Positions 1-7,050 of a stretch of 64,000 bases of DNA are shown here, piece after piece. Both the position numbers and the translations under genes were made by a program. Source of the stretch: Slackia heliotrinireducens DSM 20476 (GTDB taxonomy: Bacteria > Actinomycetota > Coriobacteriia > Coriobacteriales > Eggerthellaceae); assembly GCF_000023885.1 (NCBI RefSeq), contig NC_013165.1:1116001-1180000 (forward strand), written 5' to 3'. The notes beneath the pieces were generated by a model. It searched no databases and was not told the origin of the DNA. It worked only from the letters and a program-made list of their open reading frames with translations. The first letter of the stretch is position 1. Each line of letters begins with the position of its first letter.

Positions 1-1
1 G

Positions 2-334
2 TCCCGTCAGGCCGAAATCGAAGCGCAGCTGTCGGCTCTGCGGGTCGAGAAGGCCGCTGAGCCCGAACCTGCGAACGAGGTCGCGGCCGCGCCTGATGCA
101 GGCGCATGGGCGTGCTCTTGCGGGCAGCAGGGCAACACAGGCAACTTCTGCCAGAACTGCGGAAGCCCCAAGCCCGGCCCCTCCGAGTGGACTTGCGAAT
201 GCGGCGCGGCCAACTCCGGCAACTTCTGCCAGAACTGCGGAAAGCCCCGTCCCGAGGCCGCATCCTGGCAGTGCGAGTGCGGGTCCGTGAACACCTCCAA
301 GTTCTGCGGCAATTGCGGCAAACCCCGTCCGTAG
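2..334 (+). CDS. C-terminal part of a triple zinc-ribbon protein (5' end outside window)
   Basis: The reading frame is open from the window edge to the TAG at 332-334, so only the last 110 residues are visible. A short charged, probably helical stretch (about residues 1-30) is followed by three tandem zinc ribbons. Each starts with a C-x-C pair and ends with an FC-x-NCG pair, and the repeats are separated by Pro-rich spacers. Such tails occur at the end of SPFH/virion-core-like proteins and other bacterial scaffold proteins. The N-terminal part that would settle the family is missing. Nearly identical repeat units suggest internal duplication. The function of this fragment is unassigned. Confidence 0.75.
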   Translation, partial: SRQAEIEAQLSALRVEKAAEPEPANEVAAAPDAGAWACSCGQQGNTGNFCQNCGSPKPGPSEWTCECGAANSGNFCQNCGKPRPEAASWQCECGSVNTSKFCGNCGKPRP

Positions 335-358
335 GGAAGCGGGGTCTGCCTGAGATTG

Positions 359-391
359 TCTGCAAAACATGAATTCGTGAGGTTTTGCAGA
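359..391. repeat. 10-bp inverted repeat after the zinc-ribbon gene
   Basis: TCTGCAAAAC (359-368) is perfectly complementary to GTTTTGCAGA (382-391), giving a 10-bp stem with a 13-nt loop 25 nt after the stop codon. It lacks a clear downstream T-run, so it is at best a weak terminator. Confidence 0.45.
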
Positions 392-398
392 TTGGCTC

Positions 399-427
399 TT
401 GCCCTGAGCGTAAGAAACCGCTAATAT
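399..427 (+). promoter_or_regulatory. Sigma-70-type promoter of tRNA-Pro
   Basis: TTGCCC (-35, 399-404) and TAATAT (-10, 422-427) are separated by exactly 17 nt. They lie 20 nt ahead of the mature tRNA 5' end. Confidence 0.6.
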
Positions 428-447
428 TCTTTTTCGCGTTAACGCAT

Positions 448-524
<77 letters not shown>

Positions 525-534
525 TTGAAACAGC

Positions 535-570
535 AGGCCAGAAGGCAAATTTGCTTTCTGGCCTTTTTTT
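535..570 (+). terminator. Intrinsic terminator of tRNA-Pro
   Basis: The stem AGGCCAGAA/TTCTGGCCT encloses a palindromic GCAAATTTGC and is followed by a run of seven T residues (564-570). Confidence 0.85.
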
Positions 571-826
571 GTGTCCTGGGAATGTTCCCAAATGGTTCTG
601 TTACGCTTGCGGGCCGATTCAATCGAATCGCATGCAGATGCATCTCCTGAAAAGCGGATCTGTCGTCGCATTCTCAGGGGATTCTGGAACGCTTGCGGCT
701 GACGGTGGCTTGAAAGACTCCGGTTCGCAAGGCCTGCCAGGTGTAAAGCCCGTTGATTCTCAGGCCCTTCTGCTTAGATGCGGTATGATGATGCCCGTCA
801 TAAAACGGCCGCATGCGTAGGAAGGA
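571..826. other. Intergenic region ahead of pyrE, no gene seen
   Basis: No convincing ORF or RNA gene is visible. The decamer ACGCTTGCGG occurs twice, about 89 nt apart. TATGA/TCATA arms (784-788 and 798-802) form a small dyad just before the pyrE ribosome-binding site. A TATGAT (784-789) could be a -10 box, but no -35 partner is obvious. No PyrR-type attenuator is recognisable. Confidence 0.4.
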
Positions 827-832
827 ATGGCA

Positions 833-1513
833 ATGGAGCAGTACAAGCAGGAGTTCATCGAGTTCATGGTGGAAAGCGATGTGCTCAAGTTCGGCGACTT
901 CACCCTGAAGAGCGGCCGCAAGTCCCCGTTTTTCATGAACGCGGGCGCCTATGTCACCGGCTCTCAGCTCAAGCGTCTGGGCGAGTACTACGCCCGTGCC
1001 ATTTACGCCAACTTCGGTCTCGACTTCGACGTGGTGTTCGGTCCTGCCTACAAGGGCATCCCGCTGAGCGTCGTGACGGCCATCGCGCTGGAGGATATCT
1101 ACGGCAAAGAGGTACGCTACTGCTCGAATCGCAAAGAGGCCAAGGACCACGGCGCCGACGCCGGCATGCTGCTGGGCTACGAGCTGAAGGACGGCGACCG
1201 CGTGGTCATGGTGGAGGACGTCACCACCTCCGGTAAGTCCATCGACGAGACCTATCCGCTGATCAGCGGCGTTGCGAACATCACGGTCAAGGGCCTGATG
1301 GTGTCCCTGAACCGCATGGAAGTGGGCAAAGGCGGCAAGATGGCCGCCATCGACGAGGTCTCCGAGAAGTACGGTTTCCCCACGGCCGCAATCGTCGACA
1401 TGAAGGAAGTCACCGAATACCTGTACGACCGCGAGGTCAAGGGTCGCGTGGTCATCGACGCGGCTACCAAGGCCGCCATCGACGCCTATTACGAAACGTA
1501 CGGCGTCCGCTAG
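833..1513 (+). CDS. pyrE: Orotate phosphoribosyltransferase
   Basis: Transfers ribose-5-phosphate from PRPP to orotate to make OMP, the fifth step of de novo pyrimidine synthesis, in the cytosol. The PRPP-binding signature VVMVEDVTTSGKS is at residues 124-136, and the N-terminal hood (FTLKSGRKSPFF, 23-34) is typical of PyrE. The protein is 226 residues. An in-frame ATG at 827 also exists, but the Shine-Dalgarno AGGAAGGA (819-826) abuts it, whereas the ATG at 833 has a normal 6-nt gap, so 833 was chosen. The gene stands alone, followed by its own terminator, rather than lying in a pyr operon. Confidence 0.93.
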   Translation: MEQYKQEFIEFMVESDVLKFGDFTLKSGRKSPFFMNAGAYVTGSQLKRLGEYYARAIYANFGLDFDVVFGPAYKGIPLSVVTAIALEDIYGKEVRYCSNRKEAKDHGADAGMLLGYELKDGDRVVMVEDVTTSGKSIDETYPLISGVANITVKGLMVSLNRMEVGKGGKMAAIDEVSEKYGFPTAAIVDMKEVTEYLYDREVKGRVVIDAATKAAIDAYYETYGVR

Positions 1514-1533
1514 TTCGGCCAAACGAAGCATCC

Positions 1534-1559
1534 AAGCCCGCCGGTGTCGGCGGGCTTTT
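1534..1559 (+). terminator. Intrinsic terminator of pyrE
   Basis: The 10-bp stem AAGCCCGCCG/CGGCGGGCTT with a GTGT loop is followed by TTTT. Confidence 0.85.
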
Positions 1560-1644
1560 CTGTGTATGGGAGTTTGTCGAGGCGAACTTCTAGCTGCGAT
1601 GTGGTTAAATGGTTCAGACAGAAACGACGCAGAACGGAAGAGCC

Positions 1645-2124
1645 ATGTTTTTCAGGAAGCAACGCGAAGCCGCCATCAAGCAGGCGGTCGACGAGAAACG
1701 CACCGAGGAGATCGACGCCATCAAGGAGCTCATCAAGCCCCTCGCGAAAAACGAGCTCACGCGCATCCAGACGGACTTCGAACGCATCCGCAAGATGCGA
1801 GCCGCCCAACAGATGGATTGGGTGGTGTTTTGGCGCGCCAAAGGGTTCAAGGCCTTGCGCGACATCGAAATCAAAGCCGCTGACGAGCTGGGCCACAGGT
1901 TCATCCCCGGCGAAGTGCTGTATGTGGTTACGGACACCACCAACGAATACGACCCCTTCGCCCTGCGCGTTGTCACGCGCCGCGGCAATCTGGTAGGCTA
2001 TGTACCGATGAACGATGACTCCCGCGCCGCATCCTGGAGCGCCATCGCCGACGGCCACGTGCTGGTCGCGTTGGTGAAGGAGAAAGGGAAGGCGAGCGCG
2101 CTGCTGTTGGAGAAAACGGACTAG
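1645..2124 (+). CDS. Small HIRAN-domain protein
   Basis: A 159-residue protein. The N-terminal half (1-75) is a charged, probably helical segment. The C-terminal half (about 86-150) has the HIRAN pattern: a G-E-V-L-Y-V start, then TNEYDPFALRVV and a GNLVGYVP strand. HIRAN domains bind DNA 3' ends or recognise stalled forks, and in bacteria they occur alone or fused to nucleases and helicases. Nothing catalytic is visible here. A longer frame opens at 1609, but the ATG at 1645 is preceded by CGGAAGA with good spacing. Any role in DNA damage handling is inference from the domain only. Confidence 0.7.
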   Translation: MFFRKQREAAIKQAVDEKRTEEIDAIKELIKPLAKNELTRIQTDFERIRKMRAAQQMDWVVFWRAKGFKALRDIEIKAADELGHRFIPGEVLYVVTDTTNEYDPFALRVVTRRGNLVGYVPMNDDSRAASWSAIADGHVLVALVKEKGKASALLLEKTD

Positions 2125-2154
2125 CGACATCGGCTTTTCGAGAGAGGGGACCAC

Positions 2155-2247
2155 GTGTTCGACGCATTCAAACGCCACCTGCCGTTCCTGATCGGCATCA
2201 TCGTGCTGGGCGTTCTGGCCCTGGGATACGTGGTTACGAAGTACTAG
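2155..2247 (+). CDS. 30-residue single-pass membrane peptide
   Basis: A GTG start is preceded by GAGAGGGGA with 4-nt spacing and lies 30 nt after the HIRAN gene stop. The translation has a short basic amphipathic start (FDAFKRH), one hydrophobic segment of about 20 residues (PFLIGIIVLGVLALGYVV) and a TKY end, as in many bacterial small membrane proteins. It is too short for ordinary gene callers. The good ribosome-binding site and clean hydrophobic profile support translation. The function is unknown, and co-transcription with the HIRAN gene is likely from spacing. Confidence 0.55.
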   Translation: MFDAFKRHLPFLIGIIVLGVLALGYVVTKY

Positions 2248-2270
2248 CGGCGTTTTGGCCGGCGTGGGCG

Positions 2271-3209
2271 TTAAAGCAGGCCGGCGGTTCCCAACGCGAC
2301 AATCCAAACGAATAAGGTGCCGACGGAAACCACGGTGCTCAAGACCACAAGCTCGCCTGCCAACGGCCCGTCGCCGTCCATGGTCGACGCCATGGGGAAG
2401 GTGGCCGTAGCGACAGGTGCCGCATACATGACGAGCAGCACGAACCGCTCGACGCCCGAAAAGGGGAGGGCCAGGCTCAACGGCAGGATGCAGAGGGGCA
2501 GGACGATCATTTTGATGATGAGGACAGGCACCATGAGCCCCATGTTGTCCTGCATCTCGTGGATGTGCAGGGTGCCGCCCAGCGCGATGAGCGCCAGAGG
2601 CGTCGCGATGCTTCCCAGCGTGTGGATGGGAGCATCCAGAAAACCAGGCAGGTCGATATGCAGGAAGCGGACGAGCGTGGCCACGATGAATCCCTGGATG
2701 AGCGGGTTCTTGATGACGCTTTTCGCGAGCGACAGCGGGGTGGGGGAAGCGCCGCGGAAGTATTCGAATATCATGACGGCGACGATGTTATAGGTGGGGA
2801 CGATCAGCGCGATGACCGACGTGACGGGAATGAGGCATTCGTCCCCGTAGATGCTGTAGGTCAGCGGCAACGCGAACAGGATGATGTTCGAACGGTGCAG
2901 CGCCTCCACCACCACGGCTTGGCGCGGCGGGCCGCCGACCAGGCGCGGCACCGCGGCCATGGCGATGCCGATGACGATAAGCACGCTGGCGAGTGCGGTT
3001 CCTACGAAAAGCCAGTTGACGGCGTAATCGGTCTCCACCTGGTAGACGGTGCTGAACATCATGATGGGGAACAGCGTGTTGAACGAGAAGGTGTTGAGTC
3101 TGCTGAAGAAATCCTCGTCGGCCCAATGCAGGGCACGCGCGATCTTGCCCACCATCAGGTAGACGAAAAACGGCATGACCGCGTTGAGTGCTACAGCCAG
3201 GCTTTCCAT
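2271..3209 (-). CDS. AEC (auxin efflux carrier) family transporter
   Basis: A 312-residue integral membrane protein, hydrophobic throughout, with about ten predicted transmembrane segments in two halves. The first half holds LNTFSFNTLFPIMMF and the second LASI-like and FPMASTMDGDGPLAGELVV motifs, characteristic of the AEC family (COG0679). Bacterial members export or exchange organic acids such as malate, or are uncharacterised; the substrate cannot be told here. It is the last gene of a four-gene minus-strand unit, starting 6 nt after the stop of the barstar-carbonic anhydrase gene, so it is probably co-transcribed. A bicarbonate or dicarboxylate link to the carbonic anhydrase is conceivable but unproven. 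Confidence 0.85.
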   Translation of the reverse strand: MESLAVALNAVMPFFVYLMVGKIARALHWADEDFFSRLNTFSFNTLFPIMMFSTVYQVETDYAVNWLFVGTALASVLIVIGIAMAAVPRLVGGPPRQAVVVEALHRSNIILFALPLTYSIYGDECLIPVTSVIALIVPTYNIVAVMIFEYFRGASPTPLSLAKSVIKNPLIQGFIVATLVRFLHIDLPGFLDAPIHTLGSIATPLALIALGGTLHIHEMQDNMGLMVPVLIIKMIVLPLCILPLSLALPFSGVERFVLLVMYAAPVATATFPMASTMDGDGPLAGELVVLSTVVSVGTLFVWIVALGTAGLL

Positions 3210-3215
3210 GGGGTC

Positions 3216-4070
3216 CTACAGAAAATCGACCAAGCCCGAATGGGTGTGGTACACGGCGGCGCACACCCGCATGCCGTCGTCGATGCAGGCCTCGATACGC
3301 TCGTTTTCCGTCAGCGTGCCGACGCCGGCCAGCGCATTCAGGGCCGCGGCGGCATAAGGGTCGCGCTCGTCGCCGATTGCGGCCGCGATGGGGCCCGCCA
3401 AGGCTTCGACGCCGTCGGTGTGCCCGTGCATGACCGATTCGATGGCACCGCAGTGGGAATGCCCCATGACCACCATCAGCTTGGTGTGCAGGTGCTCGGC
3501 CGCATACACGGCACTGGCCAGGGCGGCCTGGTCGATGACGTTGCCGGCGATGCGTATGACGAACAACTCACCCAGCCCCGTCATGAAGATGTGCTCCGGC
3601 GCCACACGCGAATCCGAGCAGCAGGTGACGGTGGCGAAGGGCTTCTGGCCGTCTTCGAACAGGCTGGTTATCAGCTCGGATGAGATGTTGCCCGTGTTGC
3701 TGTGGGCGTCCAGAAACGCCTCGTTGCCGCGTTTCAGCCGCTCCAGCGCCATCGCGGCGTCCAGTTCGGAATTCTCGTCGATTTCGTCTTCATCAAGGTC
3801 GTCGACGTAGGAGAAAGCCTCCACCTCGTCGATCAGCCGACCTGCTCGTAGGATGACGCGTTCAATGACGTCGAACCCTTCGATCTGCCAGCGCTCGTCG
3901 GCGGCGCGGCGGACGACGATGCGCACGGGCTGCGTCACGTCCCCCAGGCAGTCCCAGAGCGCCGATGCGTTGCGGCCGTAGTAATCGGGCAGGTCCAGCT
4001 CGCGTGCCAACAGGTCATGGACCTCGTCGAGGGAATCGAGCTTCGTCTCGTCAAGAATGATCTCGCGCAT
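3216..4070 (-). CDS. Barstar-like inhibitor domain fused to beta-carbonic anhydrase
   Basis: A 284-residue fusion. Residues 1-90 match barstar, the intracellular inhibitor of barnase: LPDYYGRN (27-34) and ALWDCL (37-42) are diagnostic, and D40 is the equivalent of barstar D39. Barstar D35 is replaced by S36. An acidic linker (about 90-104) leads to a beta-carbonic anhydrase domain (about 105-284) with Zn ligands C151, H204 and C207, the D153/R155 dyad of CSDSR, and GHSHCGA at 203-209, so this domain looks catalytically intact. The start at 4070 has TTAGGAG 6 nt upstream; the open frame extends further upstream only inside the preceding gene. It lies 8 nt downstream of the barnase-like gene, the position expected of a cognate immunity gene. 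Expected location: cytosol. Confidence 0.88.
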   Translation of the reverse strand: MREIILDETKLDSLDEVHDLLARELDLPDYYGRNASALWDCLGDVTQPVRIVVRRAADERWQIEGFDVIERVILRAGRLIDEVEAFSYVDDLDEDEIDENSELDAAMALERLKRGNEAFLDAHSNTGNISSELITSLFEDGQKPFATVTCCSDSRVAPEHIFMTGLGELFVIRIAGNVIDQAALASAVYAAEHLHTKLMVVMGHSHCGAIESVMHGHTDGVEALAGPIAAAIGDERDPYAAAALNALAGVGTLTENERIEACIDDGMRVCAAVYHTHSGLVDFL

Positions 4071-4078
4071 GTCCGCTC

Positions 4079-4711
4079 CTAATACAGCTGTTCGAAGGTT
4101 TCGTAATGGTCGCTCGTGTAGAAGATGAGTCCGTCGTTGGAGAATACGATGCGCTCGGCGCCGCGGTTGCCGCCGGTGTAATTGATGTCGCATTCGGTCC
4201 AGGTGCGGCCGTCGGCATCGGGTAGCAGCCCCTCATCGTTGTAGAAGCGGCTTCCGCCTATGCTTTTGCCGGGGCACACTTCGTCAAGGTCGTACGAGAC
4301 GGATTTCCATCCGGCGTCTTTGGCTTTCGTCTTCGAGATGAAGTTGCCTGGCAGATGTCCGAACTCGTGGATGTAGGCGGCCACCTCGTCCTTGGTGATG
4401 TACTCGCCGTTCTCGGTGACGGCAATGCTCGGCGCGCCCGATGCCGCAGGCTCGCTGCCGCCGTCCGATGCGCTTTCGGCTTCGACATCGGCGCCTTCCT
4501 GCTCGGCCTGCCCGCCTGCGGGCGTGGGCTCCGTTTCTGACGATTCGTCGGCGGCGTCGGCTTCGGTCGCCTGCTCCGTGACGGCTGCGGTGTCGGAGGC
4601 GTTGTCGGCATCCGAGCCGCCGGCCACGCTGGGGAGCACGATCCAGGCAAGCGCCAGCAACAGCAGCAGCGCGGTGCCTACGATGAGGGATTTGGTACGG
4701 GATTCTTGCAT
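4079..4711 (-). CDS. Secreted or membrane-anchored barnase-type ribonuclease
   Basis: A 210-residue protein. An N-terminal hydrophobic segment (about 8-30) acts as signal peptide or anchor. An acidic Ala/Glu/Asp/Ser-rich linker runs to about residue 95, then a barnase-like domain (101-210) aligns without gaps, at a constant offset of 100 from mature barnase numbering. Catalytic and phosphate-binding residues are present: K127 (K27), E173 (E73), R183 (R83), R187 (R87) and H202 (H102). Signature stretches PGKSIGG (147-153) and DINYTGG (175-181) are clear. R59 of barnase is replaced by D159. Such enzymes cleave RNA after guanine. The gene sits 2 nt after the MBL gene and just before the barstar fusion, giving a toxin-immunity arrangement. 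Confidence 0.9.
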   Translation of the reverse strand: MQESRTKSLIVGTALLLLLALAWIVLPSVAGGSDADNASDTAAVTEQATEADAADESSETEPTPAGGQAEQEGADVEAESASDGGSEPAASGAPSIAVTENGEYITKDEVAAYIHEFGHLPGNFISKTKAKDAGWKSVSYDLDEVCPGKSIGGSRFYNDEGLLPDADGRTWTECDINYTGGNRGAERIVFSNDGLIFYTSDHYETFEQLY

Positions 4712-4713
4712 GG

Positions 4714-5514
4714 TTACACCTCGATGGTTTCCAGGTCGTCGGGAACGAATATCTCGCCGTCGTACGCGGTTCGGGCTTCAGCGGTGTAAGCCTGCCTGCG
4801 GGTGGGCAGGGTGGCGTCTTCGGTGTGGTAGAGCAGCACGCGTTTGCAACCCAGCCGCTGCGCCGATGCGGCGGCCTCCTTCACGGTCGAGTGGTTCTTC
4901 GCATGCGGGTGGAAGGTCTCCTCGTCTTCCGACAGGCAGAAGGCCTCGGTAAGCAGCCAGTCGACGCCTGTCAGGTAGGGGTCGTTCACGGCGTGGGCCG
5001 GCTCGTCGCCCGTGCATCCGATGACGGTTCCGTTGGCAAGCACCGCCCGATAGCCCATCTGCGGTTCCTTCTCCGATTCGATGTCGAAGGCCGTCCAGCG
5101 CATGCTTAGCACGTCGAACTCGTCGCCGTGCTGCAACGTGACGAACCGCAGCGGCTCGCCGAACTGCTTGAGGTACGGCGCCGGCAGGCACATGTCGGCG
5201 ATGGTGCCCAGCACGCGCATGACCTTCTCGTTCGCGTAGACGGTGAACGGCCTGCTGCGCTGCCCGCGGTGCATCGACGCCGCCACCATGCGTATGATCC
5301 AGACGGCGCCCAGAACGTGGTCGGTATGGGCGTGGGTGATGAACATGCCCTCCATATCGGCCAGCTCGAGCCCGGCTTTCTCCAACTGCGAAAGGATGCC
5401 GTTTCCGCCGCCCGCGTCCACCAGGAAGGACCTTCCGTCCTCCTCGTAGGCGTAGCAGGTGTTGTAACATTTGGTGACGGTCGCGTGTCCGGTTCCGAGC
5501 ATGACGATTCTCAT
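4714..5514 (-). CDS. MBL-fold metallohydrolase (RNase Z/PhnP-like)
   Basis: A 266-residue metallo-beta-lactamase-fold hydrolase. HAHTDH is at 61-66, with candidate later metal ligands D170, H208 and H230, an arrangement resembling the RNase Z/arylsulfatase/PhnP side of the superfamily. The substrate cannot be deduced. The start at 5514 was chosen because AGGAGG stands 5-6 nt upstream; the longer frame to 5577 has no ribosome-binding site. It is the first gene of the minus-strand unit MBL, barnase, barstar-carbonic anhydrase, AEC transporter, with gaps of 2, 8 and 6 nt. RNA- or nucleotide-directed activity would fit its neighbour, but this is speculation. Confidence 0.82.
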   Translation of the reverse strand: MRIVMLGTGHATVTKCYNTCYAYEEDGRSFLVDAGGGNGILSQLEKAGLELADMEGMFITHAHTDHVLGAVWIIRMVAASMHRGQRSRPFTVYANEKVMRVLGTIADMCLPAPYLKQFGEPLRFVTLQHGDEFDVLSMRWTAFDIESEKEPQMGYRAVLANGTVIGCTGDEPAHAVNDPYLTGVDWLLTEAFCLSEDEETFHPHAKNHSTVKEAAASAQRLGCKRVLLYHTEDATLPTRRQAYTAEARTAYDGEIFVPDDLETIEV

Positions 5515-5664
5515 GGCACCTCCTCGTGTTTGCCGTCCATGGTACCAAAGTTTCGCAGTGTCGATGTGGCTTTGCACCAGAATGCCTTTCGTAGGCTATC
5601 ATGTGACGGGACATGGCTTGATGCAACATCCGATACGGGTGTGTTTGTTGGAGATGAGACAATT

Positions 5665-6882
5665 ATGCCGGTAAGCAACCCTGATATTTCCGTCATCGTC
5701 CCCGTGCGCAATGCGGAGCAGCGCCTGGGAAGAACTTTGGAATCCGTTCTGGCGCAGACGTTCTACAACTTCGAGATCGTGGTTGTCGACGATGCGTCCA
5801 CCGATGCGACGCCGAACGTGGTTGCGGCGTTTGAAGCCCAAGACGAGCGCGTGCATGCGGTTCGCCACGAGCAGCCCAAAAGCCTGGGCGAGGCCTGCAA
5901 CACGGGCGTCGAGTATGCGTTGGCGCCGTATTTCCTGTTCTGGAACGCGGGGGACACGTTTTCCCAGAACGCGTTGGAAAGCCTGTTCGCCCGCATGTCC
6001 GAAACGCAGGCCGAGGTGTGCGTCTGCGGCGTCGAGGAGCTGCGCGAAGGCGACGACGTGCCCACTCCGGCCGCATGGTATCTGAAGACCCGTTTCGTGC
6101 CTGCGGAAAACGCCGTTTTCAACCGTGCGACCAACCCCGAGCGCATACTGGATTTCACCACCACGGACGTGTGGAACAAGGCGTTCTCCCGCGAGCTGGT
6201 CGAGCGCGAGGGCCTGCGGTTCGCCGCCGCCGATTTCGATGGGGACGTGCCGTTCACCATCGCGGCCCTGAGTTCGGCCGAGACCGTGACCTGCCTGCCC
6301 GAGGTCCTGATCTGCCATATGAAAGAGGACGGGGATCGTCTGGCGAAGCGCCTGCCCCAGACGTGGCGGGCCACCGTGGACGCCTGGGTGGCCGCAGCCA
6401 AGGGGCTCGATGAACGTGACATGCTGTTGGAGCGCCAGTTCGCGGCGAAGATTACCGGCAACCTGGTGTATCTGCTGCGCAACATATCCGATGCGGAGAC
6501 GTTTGCCGAGGCGGTGTCCTACATCCAGAACGAATGCCTGGATTCGCTCCATATAGGTAAGGCCGAAGACGGCGACTACACGGCGTCGTGGCATTCGGAT
6601 TTCGTCGCTGCGCTGCGGTTCGGCACGCCCGTGGACGTGATGGCCTATCTGCAATGGCGCAACTACCGCCAGCTTGAAGCCGCCAACGCGCGTCAGCGGG
6701 TGCTGGCCAAGGACACCACCTGGAAACGGAATCAGGACGCCAAGACCATAACGGCCCTGGAGCAGCGCCTCCACGAGCTTGAGGCCCGAAACGGCCAGCT
6801 GGAAGCAGCGGTGGAACAGCTTCAATCGTCGGTCGCCTACAAAGCCGAGCACGCCATCGGAAGCCTGTTCAAGAAGGATTAA
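5665..6882 (+). CDS. GT2-family glycosyltransferase
   Basis: A 405-residue GT-A fold glycosyltransferase. ISVIVPVRN (8-16) and VVVDDASTD (39-47) form the nucleotide-sugar binding core, and NAGD (94-97) occupies the DxD metal-binding position. The C-terminal 60 residues form a coiled coil (TALEQRLHELEARNGQL region), a tail common in cell-envelope glycosyltransferases of this group. There is no transmembrane segment, so the protein is cytosolic or peripheral. It stands alone between a divergent operon and its own terminator, so the acceptor is unknown; cell-wall or capsule glycan synthesis is the usual role. The start ATG has only a weak upstream GGAGATGAG. Confidence 0.83.
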   Translation: MPVSNPDISVIVPVRNAEQRLGRTLESVLAQTFYNFEIVVVDDASTDATPNVVAAFEAQDERVHAVRHEQPKSLGEACNTGVEYALAPYFLFWNAGDTFSQNALESLFARMSETQAEVCVCGVEELREGDDVPTPAAWYLKTRFVPAENAVFNRATNPERILDFTTTDVWNKAFSRELVEREGLRFAAADFDGDVPFTIAALSSAETVTCLPEVLICHMKEDGDRLAKRLPQTWRATVDAWVAAAKGLDERDMLLERQFAAKITGNLVYLLRNISDAETFAEAVSYIQNECLDSLHIGKAEDGDYTASWHSDFVAALRFGTPVDVMAYLQWRNYRQLEAANARQRVLAKDTTWKRNQDAKTITALEQRLHELEARNGQLEAAVEQLQSSVAYKAEHAIGSLFKKD

Positions 6883-6886
6883 CGCA

Positions 6887-6922
6887 AACGCCCTGGCCAA
6901 TTTGAGGCCAGGGCGTTTTTTT
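6887..6922 (+). terminator. Intrinsic terminator of the glycosyltransferase gene
   Basis: The stem AACGCCCTGGCC/GGCCAGGGCGTT has a short loop and a run of seven T residues. Confidence 0.9.
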
Positions 6923-7007
6923 GCCTCGCAACACAGGCCTCGGACTCGGGCGGTCTGCGAAGTCGAGGTGTCGGCCGGGCGGCTACCAAGGTTGGTTTAA
7001 GGCATAA

Positions 7008-7033
7008 AGAAAGCGCCCCGCAGGGCGCTTTTC
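7008..7033 (-). terminator. Terminator of the mscL operon, possibly bidirectional
   Basis: The 8-bp stem AAGCGCCC/GGGCGCTT (7011-7018 and 7023-7030) has a CGCA loop, with T-rich sequence on either side. It lies 18 nt past the mscL stop and can also back up the convergent glycosyltransferase terminator. Confidence 0.7.
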
Positions 7034-7050
7034 CTCTGAAGTGCGATTCT

